Part shown: in pieces, positions 7,909 to 16,810 of the stretch
How the letters are laid out: each line of letters starts with the position of its first letter
Position numbering within the stretch: the stretch's first letter is position 1
Assembly: GCF_900637195.1 (NCBI RefSeq)
Contig: NZ_LR134356.1
Coordinates: 5,270,001-5,334,000 of the forward strand
Direction: 5' to 3'
DNA length: 64,000 nucleotides
From: Mycolicibacterium aurum
GTDB lineage: Bacteria > Actinomycetota > Actinomycetes > Mycobacteriales > Mycobacteriaceae
Notes under the pieces: generated by a model
What the model was told of the DNA's origin: nothing
Database searches by the model: none
Seen by the model: the letters and a program-made list of their open reading frames with translations, nothing else
Translations under genes and position numbers: made by a program

Positions 7909-8654
7909 TCTCCGTGACCCGCGCCGAGGTGTGCGCCGTCGCCTGTTCCGAATTGTTCCGTGACGCAGGCGAGATCATGGTCAGCCCGATGACGACGATC
8001 GTGTCGATCGGTGCCAGACTGGCCCGTCTGACCTTCTCACCCGACATCGTGTTGTCCGACGGTGAAGCTCGGCTGATCGCCGACACTCCGGCCATCGGAG
8101 CGCCCGCCGCCATCGAGGGCTGGATGCCGTTCGGCCGGGTCTTCGAGACACTGGCCTGGGGCCGCAGACATGTCGTCATGGGTGCCAACCAGATCGACCG
8201 GTACGGCAACCAGAATTTGTCGGCCTTCGGCCCGCTGCAGCACCCCACCCGGCAGATGTTCGGCGTGCGCGGCGCACCCGGCAACACCATCAACCACGCC
8301 ACCAGTTACTTCGTGGGCAACCACTCCAAGCGGGTCTTCGGTGAATCGGTCGACATCGTCTCCGGAATCGGCTGGGACAAGGTAGATCCCGCCAACCCGG
8401 CCTACCGCTTCGTCAACGTCTACCGCGTCGTCACGAACCTCGGCGTGTTCGACTTCAACGGCCCGGACCACCAGATGCGCGCGCTGTCACTGCACCCCGG
8501 TGTGGAGGCCGACCAGGTGGCCGAGAATACGTCGTTCGAGGTGCACGGACTGGGCGAGGCCGAGACGACGCGGCTTCCGTCCGAGGAGGAGCAGAGGCTG
8601 TTGCGCGAGGTCCTCGACCCGAAATCGCTGCGGGACAAAGAAGTGAAGGCCTAG
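7905..8654 (+). CDS. ipdB: COCHEA-CoA ring hydrolase, beta subunit IpdB
   Basis: A 249-residue partner of IpdA with the beta-subunit CoA-transferase fold: VTRAEVCAVACSELFRDAGE at the start, GANQIDRYGNQNLS near 88-101, and GNHSKRVFGESVDIVSGIGW. The alpha2beta2 IpdAB hydrolyses the last steroid ring of cholesterol. The ATGA overlap with ipdA implies stoichiometric synthesis, and three bases separate it from ipdC. Family length and position match Rv3552. Confidence 0.92.
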   Translation: MISVTRAEVCAVACSELFRDAGEIMVSPMTTIVSIGARLARLTFSPDIVLSDGEARLIADTPAIGAPAAIEGWMPFGRVFETLAWGRRHVVMGANQIDRYGNQNLSAFGPLQHPTRQMFGVRGAPGNTINHATSYFVGNHSKRVFGESVDIVSGIGWDKVDPANPAYRFVNVYRVVTNLGVFDFNGPDHQMRALSLHPGVEADQVAENTSFEVHGLGEAETTRLPSEEEQRLLREVLDPKSLRDKEVKA

Positions 8655-8657
8655 TTC

Positions 8658-9728
8658 ATGGGCAGTCTCAAGACTCCGCTGACCGAGCTGGTCGGCATCG
8701 AACATCCCGTGGTGCAGACCGGAATGGGTTGGGTGGCCGGCGCGCGACTGGTCGCCGCGACATCCAACGCGGGCGGCCTGGGAATTCTCGCCTCGGCAAC
8801 CATGACGCTCGAGGAGCTCACCACCGCCGTGGCGAAGGTGAAGTCCGCCACCGACAAACCGTTCGGCATCAACATCCGTGCCGACGCCGGCGACGCAGGT
8901 GACCGCGTCGACCTCCTGATCCGCGAAGGAGTCAAAGTCGCCTCCTTCGCTCTGGCTCCCAAACCCGACCTCATCGCCAGGCTCAAAGATGCCGGCGTCG
9001 TGGTGATCCCGTCGGTCGGCCTGGCCAAGCACGCCAAGAAGGTCGCGGGCTGGGGCGCCGACGCCGTCATCGTGCAGGGCGGCGAAGGGGGCGGGCACAC
9101 CGGTCCGATCGCCACCACACTGCTGCTGCCGTCGGTGCTCGACGCCGTTGCCGACACCGGCATGCCGGTGATCGCGGCGGGCGGCTTCTTCGACGGGCGC
9201 GGGCTGGCCGCTGCGCTGTCGTACGGCGCGGCCGGCGTCGCCATGGGGACGCGGTTCCTGCTGACCAAGGACTCCACCGTCCCCGACTCGGTCAAGCAGC
9301 GCTACCTACAGGCAGCCCTGGACGGCACCGTGGTGTCGACCAAGGTCGACGGCATGCCGCACCGGGTGTTGCGCACCGGCCTCGTCGAGAAGCTGGAGAG
9401 CGGATCCCCGGTCCGGGGCTTGTCCGCCGCGGTCCTCAACGCGCAGAAGTTCAAGAAGATGTCCGGCATGACGTGGAAGTCGATGATCACCGACGGCCTG
9501 GCCATGCGCCACGGCAAGGACCTGACGTGGTCCCAGGTCGTGATGGCGGCCAACACCCCGATGCTGCTCAAAGCCGGACTCGTCGAGGGCAACACCGAGG
9601 CAGGCGTGCTGGCGTCGGGCCAGGTGGCCGGCATCATCGACGATCTGCCGTCCTGCGCGGAGCTGGTGCCGTCGATCGTCGCCGAGGCTGTCGAGCATCT
9701 GCAGAAGGCCACCGGCTTCATCGTCTGA
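8658..9728 (+). CDS. ipdC: Flavin-dependent HIC-CoA oxidoreductase IpdC (nitronate monooxygenase family)
   Basis: A 356-residue TIM-barrel flavoprotein of the 2-nitropropane dioxygenase/NMO family. Motifs: HPVVQTGMGWVAG (15-27), NAGGLGILAS, GGEGGGHTG (FMN phosphate-binding loop) and AAGGFFDGRGLAAAL. IpdC acts on (5-hydroxy)-HIC-CoA, introducing the double bond that primes ring D for EchA20. It is last in the echA20-ipdA-ipdB-ipdC operon, three bases after ipdB. Family members are generically annotated nitronate monooxygenase; context makes IpdC far more likely. Confidence 0.9.
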   Translation: MGSLKTPLTELVGIEHPVVQTGMGWVAGARLVAATSNAGGLGILASATMTLEELTTAVAKVKSATDKPFGINIRADAGDAGDRVDLLIREGVKVASFALAPKPDLIARLKDAGVVVIPSVGLAKHAKKVAGWGADAVIVQGGEGGGHTGPIATTLLLPSVLDAVADTGMPVIAAGGFFDGRGLAAALSYGAAGVAMGTRFLLTKDSTVPDSVKQRYLQAALDGTVVSTKVDGMPHRVLRTGLVEKLESGSPVRGLSAAVLNAQKFKKMSGMTWKSMITDGLAMRHGKDLTWSQVVMAANTPMLLKAGLVEGNTEAGVLASGQVAGIIDDLPSCAELVPSIVAEAVEHLQKATGFIV

Positions 9729-9797
9729 CCGATTTCCTTGACGCGCGTCTAGTCGATTCCGCCGTGCGCGGAGGCGGCCGTTCCTAGACTCCGACGG

Positions 9798-10910
9798 ATG
9801 AAGACCAACGCCGCCATCCTGTGGGAGTACGGGTCCGACTGGACCGTCGAAGAGATCGACCTCGATCCGCCCGGGGACGGCGAGGTGCTGGTGTCCTGGG
9901 AGGCCACCGGTCTGTGCCATTCCGACGAGCACATCCGCACCGGAGACCTGCCTGCGCCGCTCCCCCTCGTGGGTGGCCACGAGGGAGCCGGAATCGTGCG
10001 GGAGGTCGGTCCGGGGGTCATCGGTCTCGCGCCCGGCGACCACGTGGTCGCCTCGTTCCTGCCCGCGTGCGGGCGCTGCAGGTTCTGCTCGACCGGCCAC
10101 CAGAACCTGTGTGATCTCGGCGCGATGATCATGGCCGGCACCCAGTTGGACGGCACCTACCGACGCCACGTCCGCGGACAGGATGTCGGCGTGATGGCGC
10201 TCGTCGGGACGTTCTCCCAGTACGGCACCGTTCCCGAGGCGTCGATCGTCAAGATCGACGACGACCTGCCGCTGTCGCGGGCGTGCCTGCTCGGCTGCGG
10301 CGTCACGACCGGTTGGGGGTCGGCGGTGAATACCGCCGACGTCCAACCGGGCGACACGGTCGTCGTCATCGGGTTCGGCGGGATCGGCAGCGGCGCGGTC
10401 CAGGGCGCCCGGCTGGCGGGGGCCGAGAAGATCGTCGTTGTCGAACCTGTAGAAGCAAAGCGGCAGCAGGCTTTTCAGTTCGGTGCCACCCACTTCGTCA
10501 CGTCGCTGGCCGAGGCCACAGCGCTTGTCGCCGAGCTGACCCGGGGCGTGATGGCCGATTCGGCGATCCTCACTGTCGGCCTGCTCGAGGGGTCGATGCT
10601 CGAGGATGCGGCCAACATCATCCGCAAGGGTGGCGCGGTCGTCATGACGGCACTGTCCACGATGGCCGAGAACTCACCGACACTCGGGCTGATGATGTTC
10701 ACGCTGTTCCAGAAGCGGCTGCTGGGCAGCCTCTACGGCGAAGCCAACCCGCGCGCAGACATCCCGCGCCTGCTGTCGCTGTATCGCGAAGGCAAGCTAC
10801 TGCTCGACGAGACCGTCACCCACGAGTACAAGCTCGCCGAGGTCAACGAGGGCTATTCGGACATGCGCGACGGCCGCAACATCCGCGGCGTGATCCTGCA
10901 CGACCACTAG
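9798..10910 (+). CDS. Zinc-dependent medium-chain alcohol dehydrogenase, NDMA-dependent type
   Basis: A 370-residue MDR-family alcohol dehydrogenase. The catalytic zinc site includes GLCHSDEH (~38-45) and GGHEGAG. The structural zinc lobe has the CGRCRFC...C spacing (~91-105). The coenzyme fold shows GFGGIGSGAVQGA (~194-206). The sequence style matches actinobacterial nicotinoprotein (NDMA-dependent) alcohol dehydrogenases with tightly bound NAD. It follows ipdC by 69 bases and converges with fadA6. In M. tuberculosis this interval holds fdxB and Rv3555c instead. It may oxidise a steroid-derived alcohol or simply be an insertion; substrate unknown. Confidence 0.82.
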   Translation: MKTNAAILWEYGSDWTVEEIDLDPPGDGEVLVSWEATGLCHSDEHIRTGDLPAPLPLVGGHEGAGIVREVGPGVIGLAPGDHVVASFLPACGRCRFCSTGHQNLCDLGAMIMAGTQLDGTYRRHVRGQDVGVMALVGTFSQYGTVPEASIVKIDDDLPLSRACLLGCGVTTGWGSAVNTADVQPGDTVVVIGFGGIGSGAVQGARLAGAEKIVVVEPVEAKRQQAFQFGATHFVTSLAEATALVAELTRGVMADSAILTVGLLEGSMLEDAANIIRKGGAVVMTALSTMAENSPTLGLMMFTLFQKRLLGSLYGEANPRADIPRLLSLYREGKLLLDETVTHEYKLAEVNEGYSDMRDGRNIRGVILHDH

Positions 10911-10916
10911 GCCGCG

Positions 10917-12065
10917 TCAGAGCCTTTCGATGATGGTGACGTTGGCGGTGCCGCCGCCCTCACACATCGTCTGGAGGCCGTAGCGGCCGCCGGTGCGCTC
11001 CAGTGTGTTCAGCATCGTCGCGAAAAGCTTTGCGCCGGTGGCACCGAGCGGATGTCCGAGCGCGATCGCGCCGCCGTTCGGGTTGACCTTCTCCGGGTCG
11101 GCCTTGGTCTCCTTGAGCCATGCCTGCACGACGGGTGCGAATGCCTCGTTGATCTCCACTGTGTCGATGTCCTCGATCGACAGCCCGGTCTTGTCCAGGG
11201 CGTAGCGGGTCGCGGGAATCGGCCCGGTGAGCATGAACACCGGGTCAGCACCGCGTGCGCTGACATGGTGGATGCGCGCCCGCGGCTTCAGCCCGTGGTC
11301 CTTGACCGCCTGCTCCGACGCGAGCAGCACCGCGCTGGCACCATCGGAGATCTGACTGGCCATCGCGGCCGTCAGCCTGCCGCCCTCCACAAGGGTTTTC
11401 AGGCCGGCCATCTTCTCCAGCGACGTGTCGCGGGGACCTTCGTCGATCGCGAAGCCGTCCACCTCGATGATCTCGTTCTCGAAATGCCCCGCCCTGATGG
11501 CGGCTTGCGCCCGCTGGTGGCTGGTCAGGGCGTACTGCTCCATCTCCTCGCGTGACAGCTCCCATTTCTCGGCGATCAGTTCCGAGCCGCGGAACTGCGA
11601 GATCTCCTGGTCGCCGTAGCGGTGCAGCCAGCTCTTGGATTCGTTTGTGGGAGAGGTGAACCCGAACTGCTCCGCGACGGTCATCGCGGAGCTGATCGGG
11701 ATCTGGCTCATGTTCTGCATGCCGCCGGCGACGATCAGGTCCGCCGTCCCGGAGAGGATCGCCTGCGCGCCGAACGAGATGGCCTGCTGGCTGGAGCCAC
11801 ACTGCCGGTCGACGGTGACACCCGGAACCTCCTCGGGGTACCCGGCCGCCAGCCAGGACAGCCGGGCGATGTTGCCTGCCTGCGGACCGATCGCATCGAC
11901 ACAGCCGGCGATCACGTCGTCAACCGCCCCGGGATCGACGTCGTTGCGTGCGAACAGTCCGCGCCAACCGGCGGCGCCGAGGTCGATCGGATGCACGCCG
12001 GCCAGCGAACCGTTCCGCTTGCCGATCGCGGTGCGTACAGCGTCGATGACATACGCTTCGGCCAT
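10917..12065 (-). CDS. fadA6: Thiolase FadA6 for ring-derived CoA esters
   Basis: A 382-residue thiolase: nucleophile Cys89 in VDRQCGSS, His338 in GHPLG, Cys368 in MCEGG. The frame is open 39 codons further upstream, but that extension overlaps the end of kstR2 and lacks thiolase character, so I use the ATG that gives MAEAYVIDAVRTAIG. FadA6 acts late in cholesterol degradation on products of IpdAB ring opening. It lies two bases after kstR2 on the same strand, so the regulator and the thiolase form an autoregulated operon, as in Rv3557c-Rv3556c. Confidence 0.93.
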   Translation of the reverse strand: MAEAYVIDAVRTAIGKRNGSLAGVHPIDLGAAGWRGLFARNDVDPGAVDDVIAGCVDAIGPQAGNIARLSWLAAGYPEEVPGVTVDRQCGSSQQAISFGAQAILSGTADLIVAGGMQNMSQIPISSAMTVAEQFGFTSPTNESKSWLHRYGDQEISQFRGSELIAEKWELSREEMEQYALTSHQRAQAAIRAGHFENEIIEVDGFAIDEGPRDTSLEKMAGLKTLVEGGRLTAAMASQISDGASAVLLASEQAVKDHGLKPRARIHHVSARGADPVFMLTGPIPATRYALDKTGLSIEDIDTVEINEAFAPVVQAWLKETKADPEKVNPNGGAIALGHPLGATGAKLFATMLNTLERTGGRYGLQTMCEGGGTANVTIIERL

Positions 12066-12067
12066 TG

Positions 12068-12667
12068 TCAGACTCCTTTTGTCGAGGCGACTATGCCGCC
12101 AAGTACGATCGAAAGATATTGCCGACCAACCTCTTCGGCGGTCAGCGGTCCACCCGGCTGGTACCAGCGGACCGAAACCCACGTGGTGTCACGGATGAAT
12201 CGGTACACCAGGTCGACGTCGACATCGGGGCGGAAATAGCCCTCTTTGATGCCCTGGTTCAGGACGTCGACCCACATCTTGCGCTGTTCTCTGTTGCGCT
12301 CGTCGACGTAGGCGAACCGCTCCTGCGACGACAGCCGCTTGGCCTCGTCCTGGTAGATCACGACCTCGGCGTGCCGGGTCTCGATCGCCTCGAACGACGA
12401 CATGAACAGGCCCTTGAGACGTTCCAGCGGGTTCGGTTCGGTTGCGACGATCTCCTGATACCGCGCGAACAGCCAGTCGAGAAAGTTGCGCAGCACCTCG
12501 TCGACCATCTCCTCCTTGGAAGAGAAGTGGTGGTAGAGGCTGCCGGACAGGATTCCGGCCGAATCGGCGATGTCTCGTACGGTGGTGGCCCGCAGGCCGC
12601 GCTCGGCGAACATCGTCGCGGCGAGTGCAAGCAACTCGTCGCGCCGACTGGGCAGCGCCTTCTCCAC
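12068..12667 (-). CDS. kstR2: TetR-family repressor KstR2 of the HIP catabolic regulon
   Basis: A 199-residue TetR regulator starting at GTG. The N-terminal helix-turn-helix is TVRDIADSAGILSGSLYHHFSSKEEM. The C-terminal part carries ligand-binding and dimer helices. KstR2 represses ring C/D genes and is released by HIP-CoA. Identity is supported by adjacency to fadA6, by the perfect KstR2 box 16 bases upstream of its start, and by two further boxes in the window at 6184 and 34242. The box by its own promoter implies autoregulation. Confidence 0.93.
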   Translation of the reverse strand: MEKALPSRRDELLALAATMFAERGLRATTVRDIADSAGILSGSLYHHFSSKEEMVDEVLRNFLDWLFARYQEIVATEPNPLERLKGLFMSSFEAIETRHAEVVIYQDEAKRLSSQERFAYVDERNREQRKMWVDVLNQGIKEGYFRPDVDVDLVYRFIRDTTWVSVRWYQPGGPLTAEEVGRQYLSIVLGGIVASTKGV

Positions 12668-12682
12668 CTGACCAGAGTAGCA

Positions 12683-12696
12683 ACCAAGCGCTTGCT
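12683..12696. promoter_or_regulatory. KstR2 operator of kstR2-fadA6
   Basis: ACCAAGCGCTTGCT matches AnCAAGnnCTTGnT at all fixed bases. It lies just upstream of the kstR2 GTG. The opposite direction now faces the 3' end of an epimerase from the polysaccharide block, so only kstR2 and fadA6 are obvious targets. Confidence 0.88.
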
Positions 12697-12786
12697 AGGT
12701 AAGTCGGGTACTACGGATGCCCGCAGACGCAACCGTCCGCCGTTCCGCCCATCTGGCTACCCGGGTGTCGGTTCTGTGGTCGTAAC

Positions 12787-13878
12787 TCACCGGAGAGCGG
12801 TCGGTTGCTCGAAACCGGCATAGCGCAGCCATCGGCCGCTGGCCGACATCAAGTCGGTGAATGGTCGAAGCTGCAAGTCGGGGTAGTGCTCGGCGAACTT
12901 CGTCGACGGCAGTTTCCGCACTGTGCCCTGAAGCCACCAAAGTTGCTTGCTGACAGTCGGTTCGGGCTCGATCGGTCGAGCTTCGGATATCGGTGGCGAG
13001 AACCGATCTCTCAACTGCTGCTTGATCCTGCCTTTGGTGTCACCGCTCATCCGCCGTTTGACAGCGCGGGCAGCTGCGATGTTGAAGATCTTCTGCCGCG
13101 CCTGCTGAATTCGACTCTCCCGGAACGCGGCGTCGGGAAGCATCCGTATCGTCGACGGATCAACCCCCACCTCCCGGGCAATGGCGCCGTAGAAATCGGC
13201 CCAGCAGTGCGTCTCCTTGTCGGAGATGTTGAAGACGCCGGAGCGGGGATCGGGAGCCGTCGCCAGTTGGAGGACGTGCTCCACGAGGTTGTCCACGTGG
13301 ATCAGATTGCAGATCCCACGCCCCTCGTTGAACAGGTAGGCGGTGCCCTCGACCAGCGCCTTCGCCGGATCCACCAACCATCCGGCCCCCGGCCCCCAGA
13401 TCAGCCCCGGCCGTAGGATGACCACCCGCACAGGACCGTCGGCTTGGGACCGCAGCCACGCCTCGGCAGCCCGTTTCCCATGGGCGTACTCCATCCAGTG
13501 CGGGCTGTCGGCTACGGAATCATCGCTCAAGCCCGGATCTTCGGCTCTTCCGAAAACCTCGGCGGAACTCATGTGGACAAAGAGGGGAACTTCCGCCTCC
13601 TCGCATGCGGCGTGAATGGCTTGCACGTCGCCGACAATGCGCCGATCGTCTCCAAGAGTCAGGTTCACCACCATTCCGCATCCCCGCAGGAGCGGAACCA
13701 GCGACGCCGGATCGCCGGCGTCGCCCAGCGCGAGGCGCGTGCCGAACCGCGCCAATCTCCCTTGGCTGCGCGGGGATCGGACGATGGGGACGATCGAAAA
13801 GTCGCCGAGCAGTTCTGCACGCTCGACGAAACGCGCGCCGACGAAGCTCGCCGCTCCGATGATTGCGATGGGCTTCAT
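12787..13878 (-). CDS. NAD-dependent epimerase/dehydratase (extended SDR)
   Basis: A 363-residue extended-SDR protein. The Rossmann loop is IIGAASFVGARF at the N-terminus, a HMSSAEVFG serine motif lies near residue 102-110, the active-site pair is in YAHGK, and ILRPGLIWGPG follows. Such enzymes epimerise, dehydrate or reduce nucleotide sugars. Its ATG overlaps the stop of the upstream oxidoreductase (TGATG); a GTG one codon earlier is an alternative. The C-terminal ~90 residues are basic and longer than usual for GalE-type enzymes. It is the last gene of the minus-strand group at the left edge of the polysaccharide locus. Confidence 0.8.
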   Translation of the reverse strand: MKPIAIIGAASFVGARFVERAELLGDFSIVPIVRSPRSQGRLARFGTRLALGDAGDPASLVPLLRGCGMVVNLTLGDDRRIVGDVQAIHAACEEAEVPLFVHMSSAEVFGRAEDPGLSDDSVADSPHWMEYAHGKRAAEAWLRSQADGPVRVVILRPGLIWGPGAGWLVDPAKALVEGTAYLFNEGRGICNLIHVDNLVEHVLQLATAPDPRSGVFNISDKETHCWADFYGAIAREVGVDPSTIRMLPDAAFRESRIQQARQKIFNIAAARAVKRRMSGDTKGRIKQQLRDRFSPPISEARPIEPEPTVSKQLWWLQGTVRKLPSTKFAEHYPDLQLRPFTDLMSASGRWLRYAGFEQPTALR

Positions 13879-14963
13879 CACTGACGGCCCGCCTTCCAGT
13901 GCCGGGATCGCGCGGCTACCTGCTCGTCTTCAGGAAGCCAGGGACAATCCAGCGGTTCAGCGCTCTCGTAGGCCTGCTCGACCGCGGCTTGCACACTTGC
14001 GGCCTGCGCTCCGGTCACAGGAAATGCCTCGCCGTAACGAATGCACCGCAGCATCGCGACCAATTCGGCGTCAAAGCACGGGCGGAGGTTGCCAGGCCGT
14101 ATCCGCGGGCCGCCACCAGGCGTGAGGTCTGTGGGCCAGGATGTCGTGGTCGGCATCAGCGACCACCCCCGTGGGGTCTTGCGGCGGTAGGTGCGAAGGT
14201 CTCCGCCATCGAGCATCACCTCACCCAGCGCGCCACGTATCCACAGGCCGTTGTTCAACGGGTACTCCCAGCTGACTTGCATGATGCCGCGGGCTCGCGG
14301 AAACGTCAGCTCCAGCAGCGAGTTGGTCTCTACCCCATCGGCCAGGCTGTCATCAAAGGACCGGGTGACTTTAGGATCCCCGAAAATCCAGGTCAAGTGG
14401 TCAAGCATGTGGACGCCGATATCCAACAGGGCGCCGCCTCCTGATCGTTCCCGCCGGAATGCTGCGTCGGTGGCCGCCTGCCAGCCGTATGTGTTTCCTT
14501 CACGGTAGGTGAACTCGAGTTCATCGCCGAGCTCGCCGGCGGCGACGAGTTGTGCGACGTCGGCAAAATTCGAATAGAACCGCCGGGGATATGCGACCCC
14601 CAGCACGCGACCGGCTTTCGCCGCTGCAGCGTTCATGCGACCCGCGTCGGCCACCGTCGTCGTCATGGGCTTCTCACACAACACATGGCAACCGTATTCG
14701 AAAGCCACGCATGCATGCTCGGCGTGCAAGGCGGGCGGTGAGGCGATGATCGCGAGATCGTACGAGCCATCCTGAAACGCTGCGTCGCAGTCTGAATACG
14801 AACGCGCCCGCCTGAACCGAGACGCGATCTCGCGTCTCCGTGACTCGTTGGGATCGACGACACCCCGGACTTCGATGGCCTTGGCTTTCTCCAGTCGGCG
14901 AAGCGGGGGCCGATAGTGCTCCCCCACCACTGCTCCAGCGCCGATCAAGAGGACACTTATCAT
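13878..14963 (-). CDS. Gfo/Idh/MocA-family sugar oxidoreductase
   Basis: A 361-residue protein with the family's N-terminal NAD(P) fold (VLLIGAGAVVGEHY), CEKPMTTT near residue 96-103 containing the family's conserved EKP, and the GGGALLDIGVHMLD segment with the catalytic-region histidine. These enzymes oxidise or reduce sugar hydroxyls, often at C3 of a nucleotide sugar, before amination or epimerisation. Stop and start overlap with the epimerase downstream indicates coupled expression and probably sequential action on one sugar. Exact substrate cannot be read. Confidence 0.82.
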   Translation of the reverse strand: MISVLLIGAGAVVGEHYRPPLRRLEKAKAIEVRGVVDPNESRRREIASRFRRARSYSDCDAAFQDGSYDLAIIASPPALHAEHACVAFEYGCHVLCEKPMTTTVADAGRMNAAAAKAGRVLGVAYPRRFYSNFADVAQLVAAGELGDELEFTYREGNTYGWQAATDAAFRRERSGGGALLDIGVHMLDHLTWIFGDPKVTRSFDDSLADGVETNSLLELTFPRARGIMQVSWEYPLNNGLWIRGALGEVMLDGGDLRTYRRKTPRGWSLMPTTTSWPTDLTPGGGPRIRPGNLRPCFDAELVAMLRCIRYGEAFPVTGAQAASVQAAVEQAYESAEPLDCPWLPEDEQVAARSRHWKAGRQ

Positions 14964-15024
14964 CGACAGCCTCTCAGGTTCTTTGTCGCGTCAACCCTAA
15001 TGCCTTTCGGTCGCTGGCAAACGA

Positions 15025-16563
15025 TCATTCCGGCTCTGCGCGTCCTGTCCCGGGCGGCGCCAGAAGCCGCAGAATACGAGAAGCCAGCGGTTTCAGTCTG
15101 GTAGGCGTATGCGCAACGAGCCGGCTCGCCAGTTCCGGGTCCACCAGGGGCATCACCGCGAACACGCGGATGGCAATCAGGTAGGTCAGGATCGCGGCGG
15201 GAATGGCGACCAGCAACGATGCAGCGCCATCCACGTTGAGCACGATCGCGTAGGCGACGGCACCCTGAGCCACCGCGGCGAGCGCTATCGACCCCAGGGC
15301 GCGATAGGGCATCGAGAATCCCAATTGCATTGCTGCACAAACTATCTCGATGAGTATGACGACCACCTGGATGATCGCGCGTGACCATGCGGCTCCCATC
15401 AGCCCGTACTGGGGTATCAGGAGAAAGCCGAGCCCGATCACCCCGACAAGGCCGACGGCGTTGGATATCCACAGGATGCTGTTCTTCCCCATGCTCAGGA
15501 TCAGGGAGAGGCTGGTTCCGCCAAGACTGTTGATCGCTATCGCGATCAACAGAATCGAAGCCACCCCGGCGGCGTCGCTGAAATCAGGACCGAAAATCAG
15601 CGGCACCACAACCGGCGTGATCGCCGCCAGACAGAGGCAGAGCGGCAACATCACCATCGCTATGAGTGCTGTCATCGTCCGGTACAAACGCTTCATCGGG
15701 TCGTGTGCGCCCTGACCGCGCTGCTCACTGAAACGCGGCAACAGGGCAGAGAGTAGGAGGGGCGGCAACTGCGCCGCCATTTCGGCCACTGTGAGTGCTA
15801 CCGCGAATACGCCGACGGTACCGATGTCGGTGTAGTGCTCCAGGAAGATGATCTGCGTTCGGCCGAACAGGAGGTTGCCGATCACGCCGATCGTCCAGCT
15901 CATCAGTGCGAACCCGACGACTTCCTGCCGAAGTGACCTGTCGACCTTGGGCTTGAGCCGCAGTAGCGGGAAGAGTCGACTCGCCGGCAGGACGGTCGCG
16001 GCCACGTAGCCGGCCAGAGCGCCAGGAATTCCGAAGAGCAAGGCGCCCAGCACCGTAGTCGCGACCCGCATCAGTGCCGAGACGGTAGAGACGCGAGCGA
16101 GTGTGTCGAATCGCTGCTCGCCCCTGAGATTGAACAGATACAGATCGCCCATTCTCCAGCAGACGAACCAGACCAGAGCGACCGCGACCACGACCAGTTG
16201 AGAGTCCCGAGAAAGCCCGCCCAGCGCGCCGCTCCCCGACCCGTAGAGATAGGCGAACAGCACCACGCCGACCACGATCGCGGCCGACATGGACAGCCGC
16301 ACGATTGCCCCGACGAGGCCATCTACTTGCTCGTTCTTGTCCGCGGCACGCAGGTTCGGGATGAATCGCTGCTGCACAACGTCGCTGCCCACGTTCGCGA
16401 CCGCCACAGCGACCGTCACGCACCACACGACGTAGGCCACGACGCCGAAATCGTCGGGCCCCAATAATCTTGCGGCGATTGCGCTACCGACGAACCCGGA
16501 GAACGTGACGGCGGCGCCTGAGATGAAGCCGAGGAGTGTATTGCGGGCGAAGTTCGGCGCCAT
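15025..16563 (-). CDS. Wzx-like polysaccharide flippase (MOP superfamily)
   Basis: A 512-residue integral membrane protein made almost wholly of hydrophobic helices, consistent with the 12-14 segments of MOP-type flippases. The N-terminus ARNTLLGFISGAAV plus ARLLGPDDFGVVAYV is the signature start of polysaccharide-synthesis flippases. It would move a polyprenyl-linked repeat unit across the plasma membrane. A TTG codon precedes the chosen ATG. Wzx/Wzy export is unusual in mycobacteria, whose arabinogalactan and lipomannan do not use it, so this gene helps define the locus as a separate polysaccharide system. Confidence 0.83.
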   Translation of the reverse strand: MAPNFARNTLLGFISGAAVTFSGFVGSAIAARLLGPDDFGVVAYVVWCVTVAVAVANVGSDVVQQRFIPNLRAADKNEQVDGLVGAIVRLSMSAAIVVGVVLFAYLYGSGSGALGGLSRDSQLVVVAVALVWFVCWRMGDLYLFNLRGEQRFDTLARVSTVSALMRVATTVLGALLFGIPGALAGYVAATVLPASRLFPLLRLKPKVDRSLRQEVVGFALMSWTIGVIGNLLFGRTQIIFLEHYTDIGTVGVFAVALTVAEMAAQLPPLLLSALLPRFSEQRGQGAHDPMKRLYRTMTALIAMVMLPLCLCLAAITPVVVPLIFGPDFSDAAGVASILLIAIAINSLGGTSLSLILSMGKNSILWISNAVGLVGVIGLGFLLIPQYGLMGAAWSRAIIQVVVILIEIVCAAMQLGFSMPYRALGSIALAAVAQGAVAYAIVLNVDGAASLLVAIPAAILTYLIAIRVFAVMPLVDPELASRLVAHTPTRLKPLASRILRLLAPPGTGRAEPE

Positions 16564-16810
16564 CAACCTTCTTCCCTCGACGAGACCGGCTGCATACTTA
16601 CAGATGCACAGCGACCATCGTGCGTCCTCGCTTTGTCCGCGACGTCGCGGATCGCCCCCTTGACGATGTCCTCGGTTCCGGTCGTGCTGGAACTAGAGGC
16701 CCGGCCAGCTTCCACAACATATCGCTGGTGTGCGTCCGGCACTCGGATGATGGACAGATTCGTCCCGCATCTGAGCACCGAACGGGTGACCGATTTCGAT
16801 GCCGTTGCGG

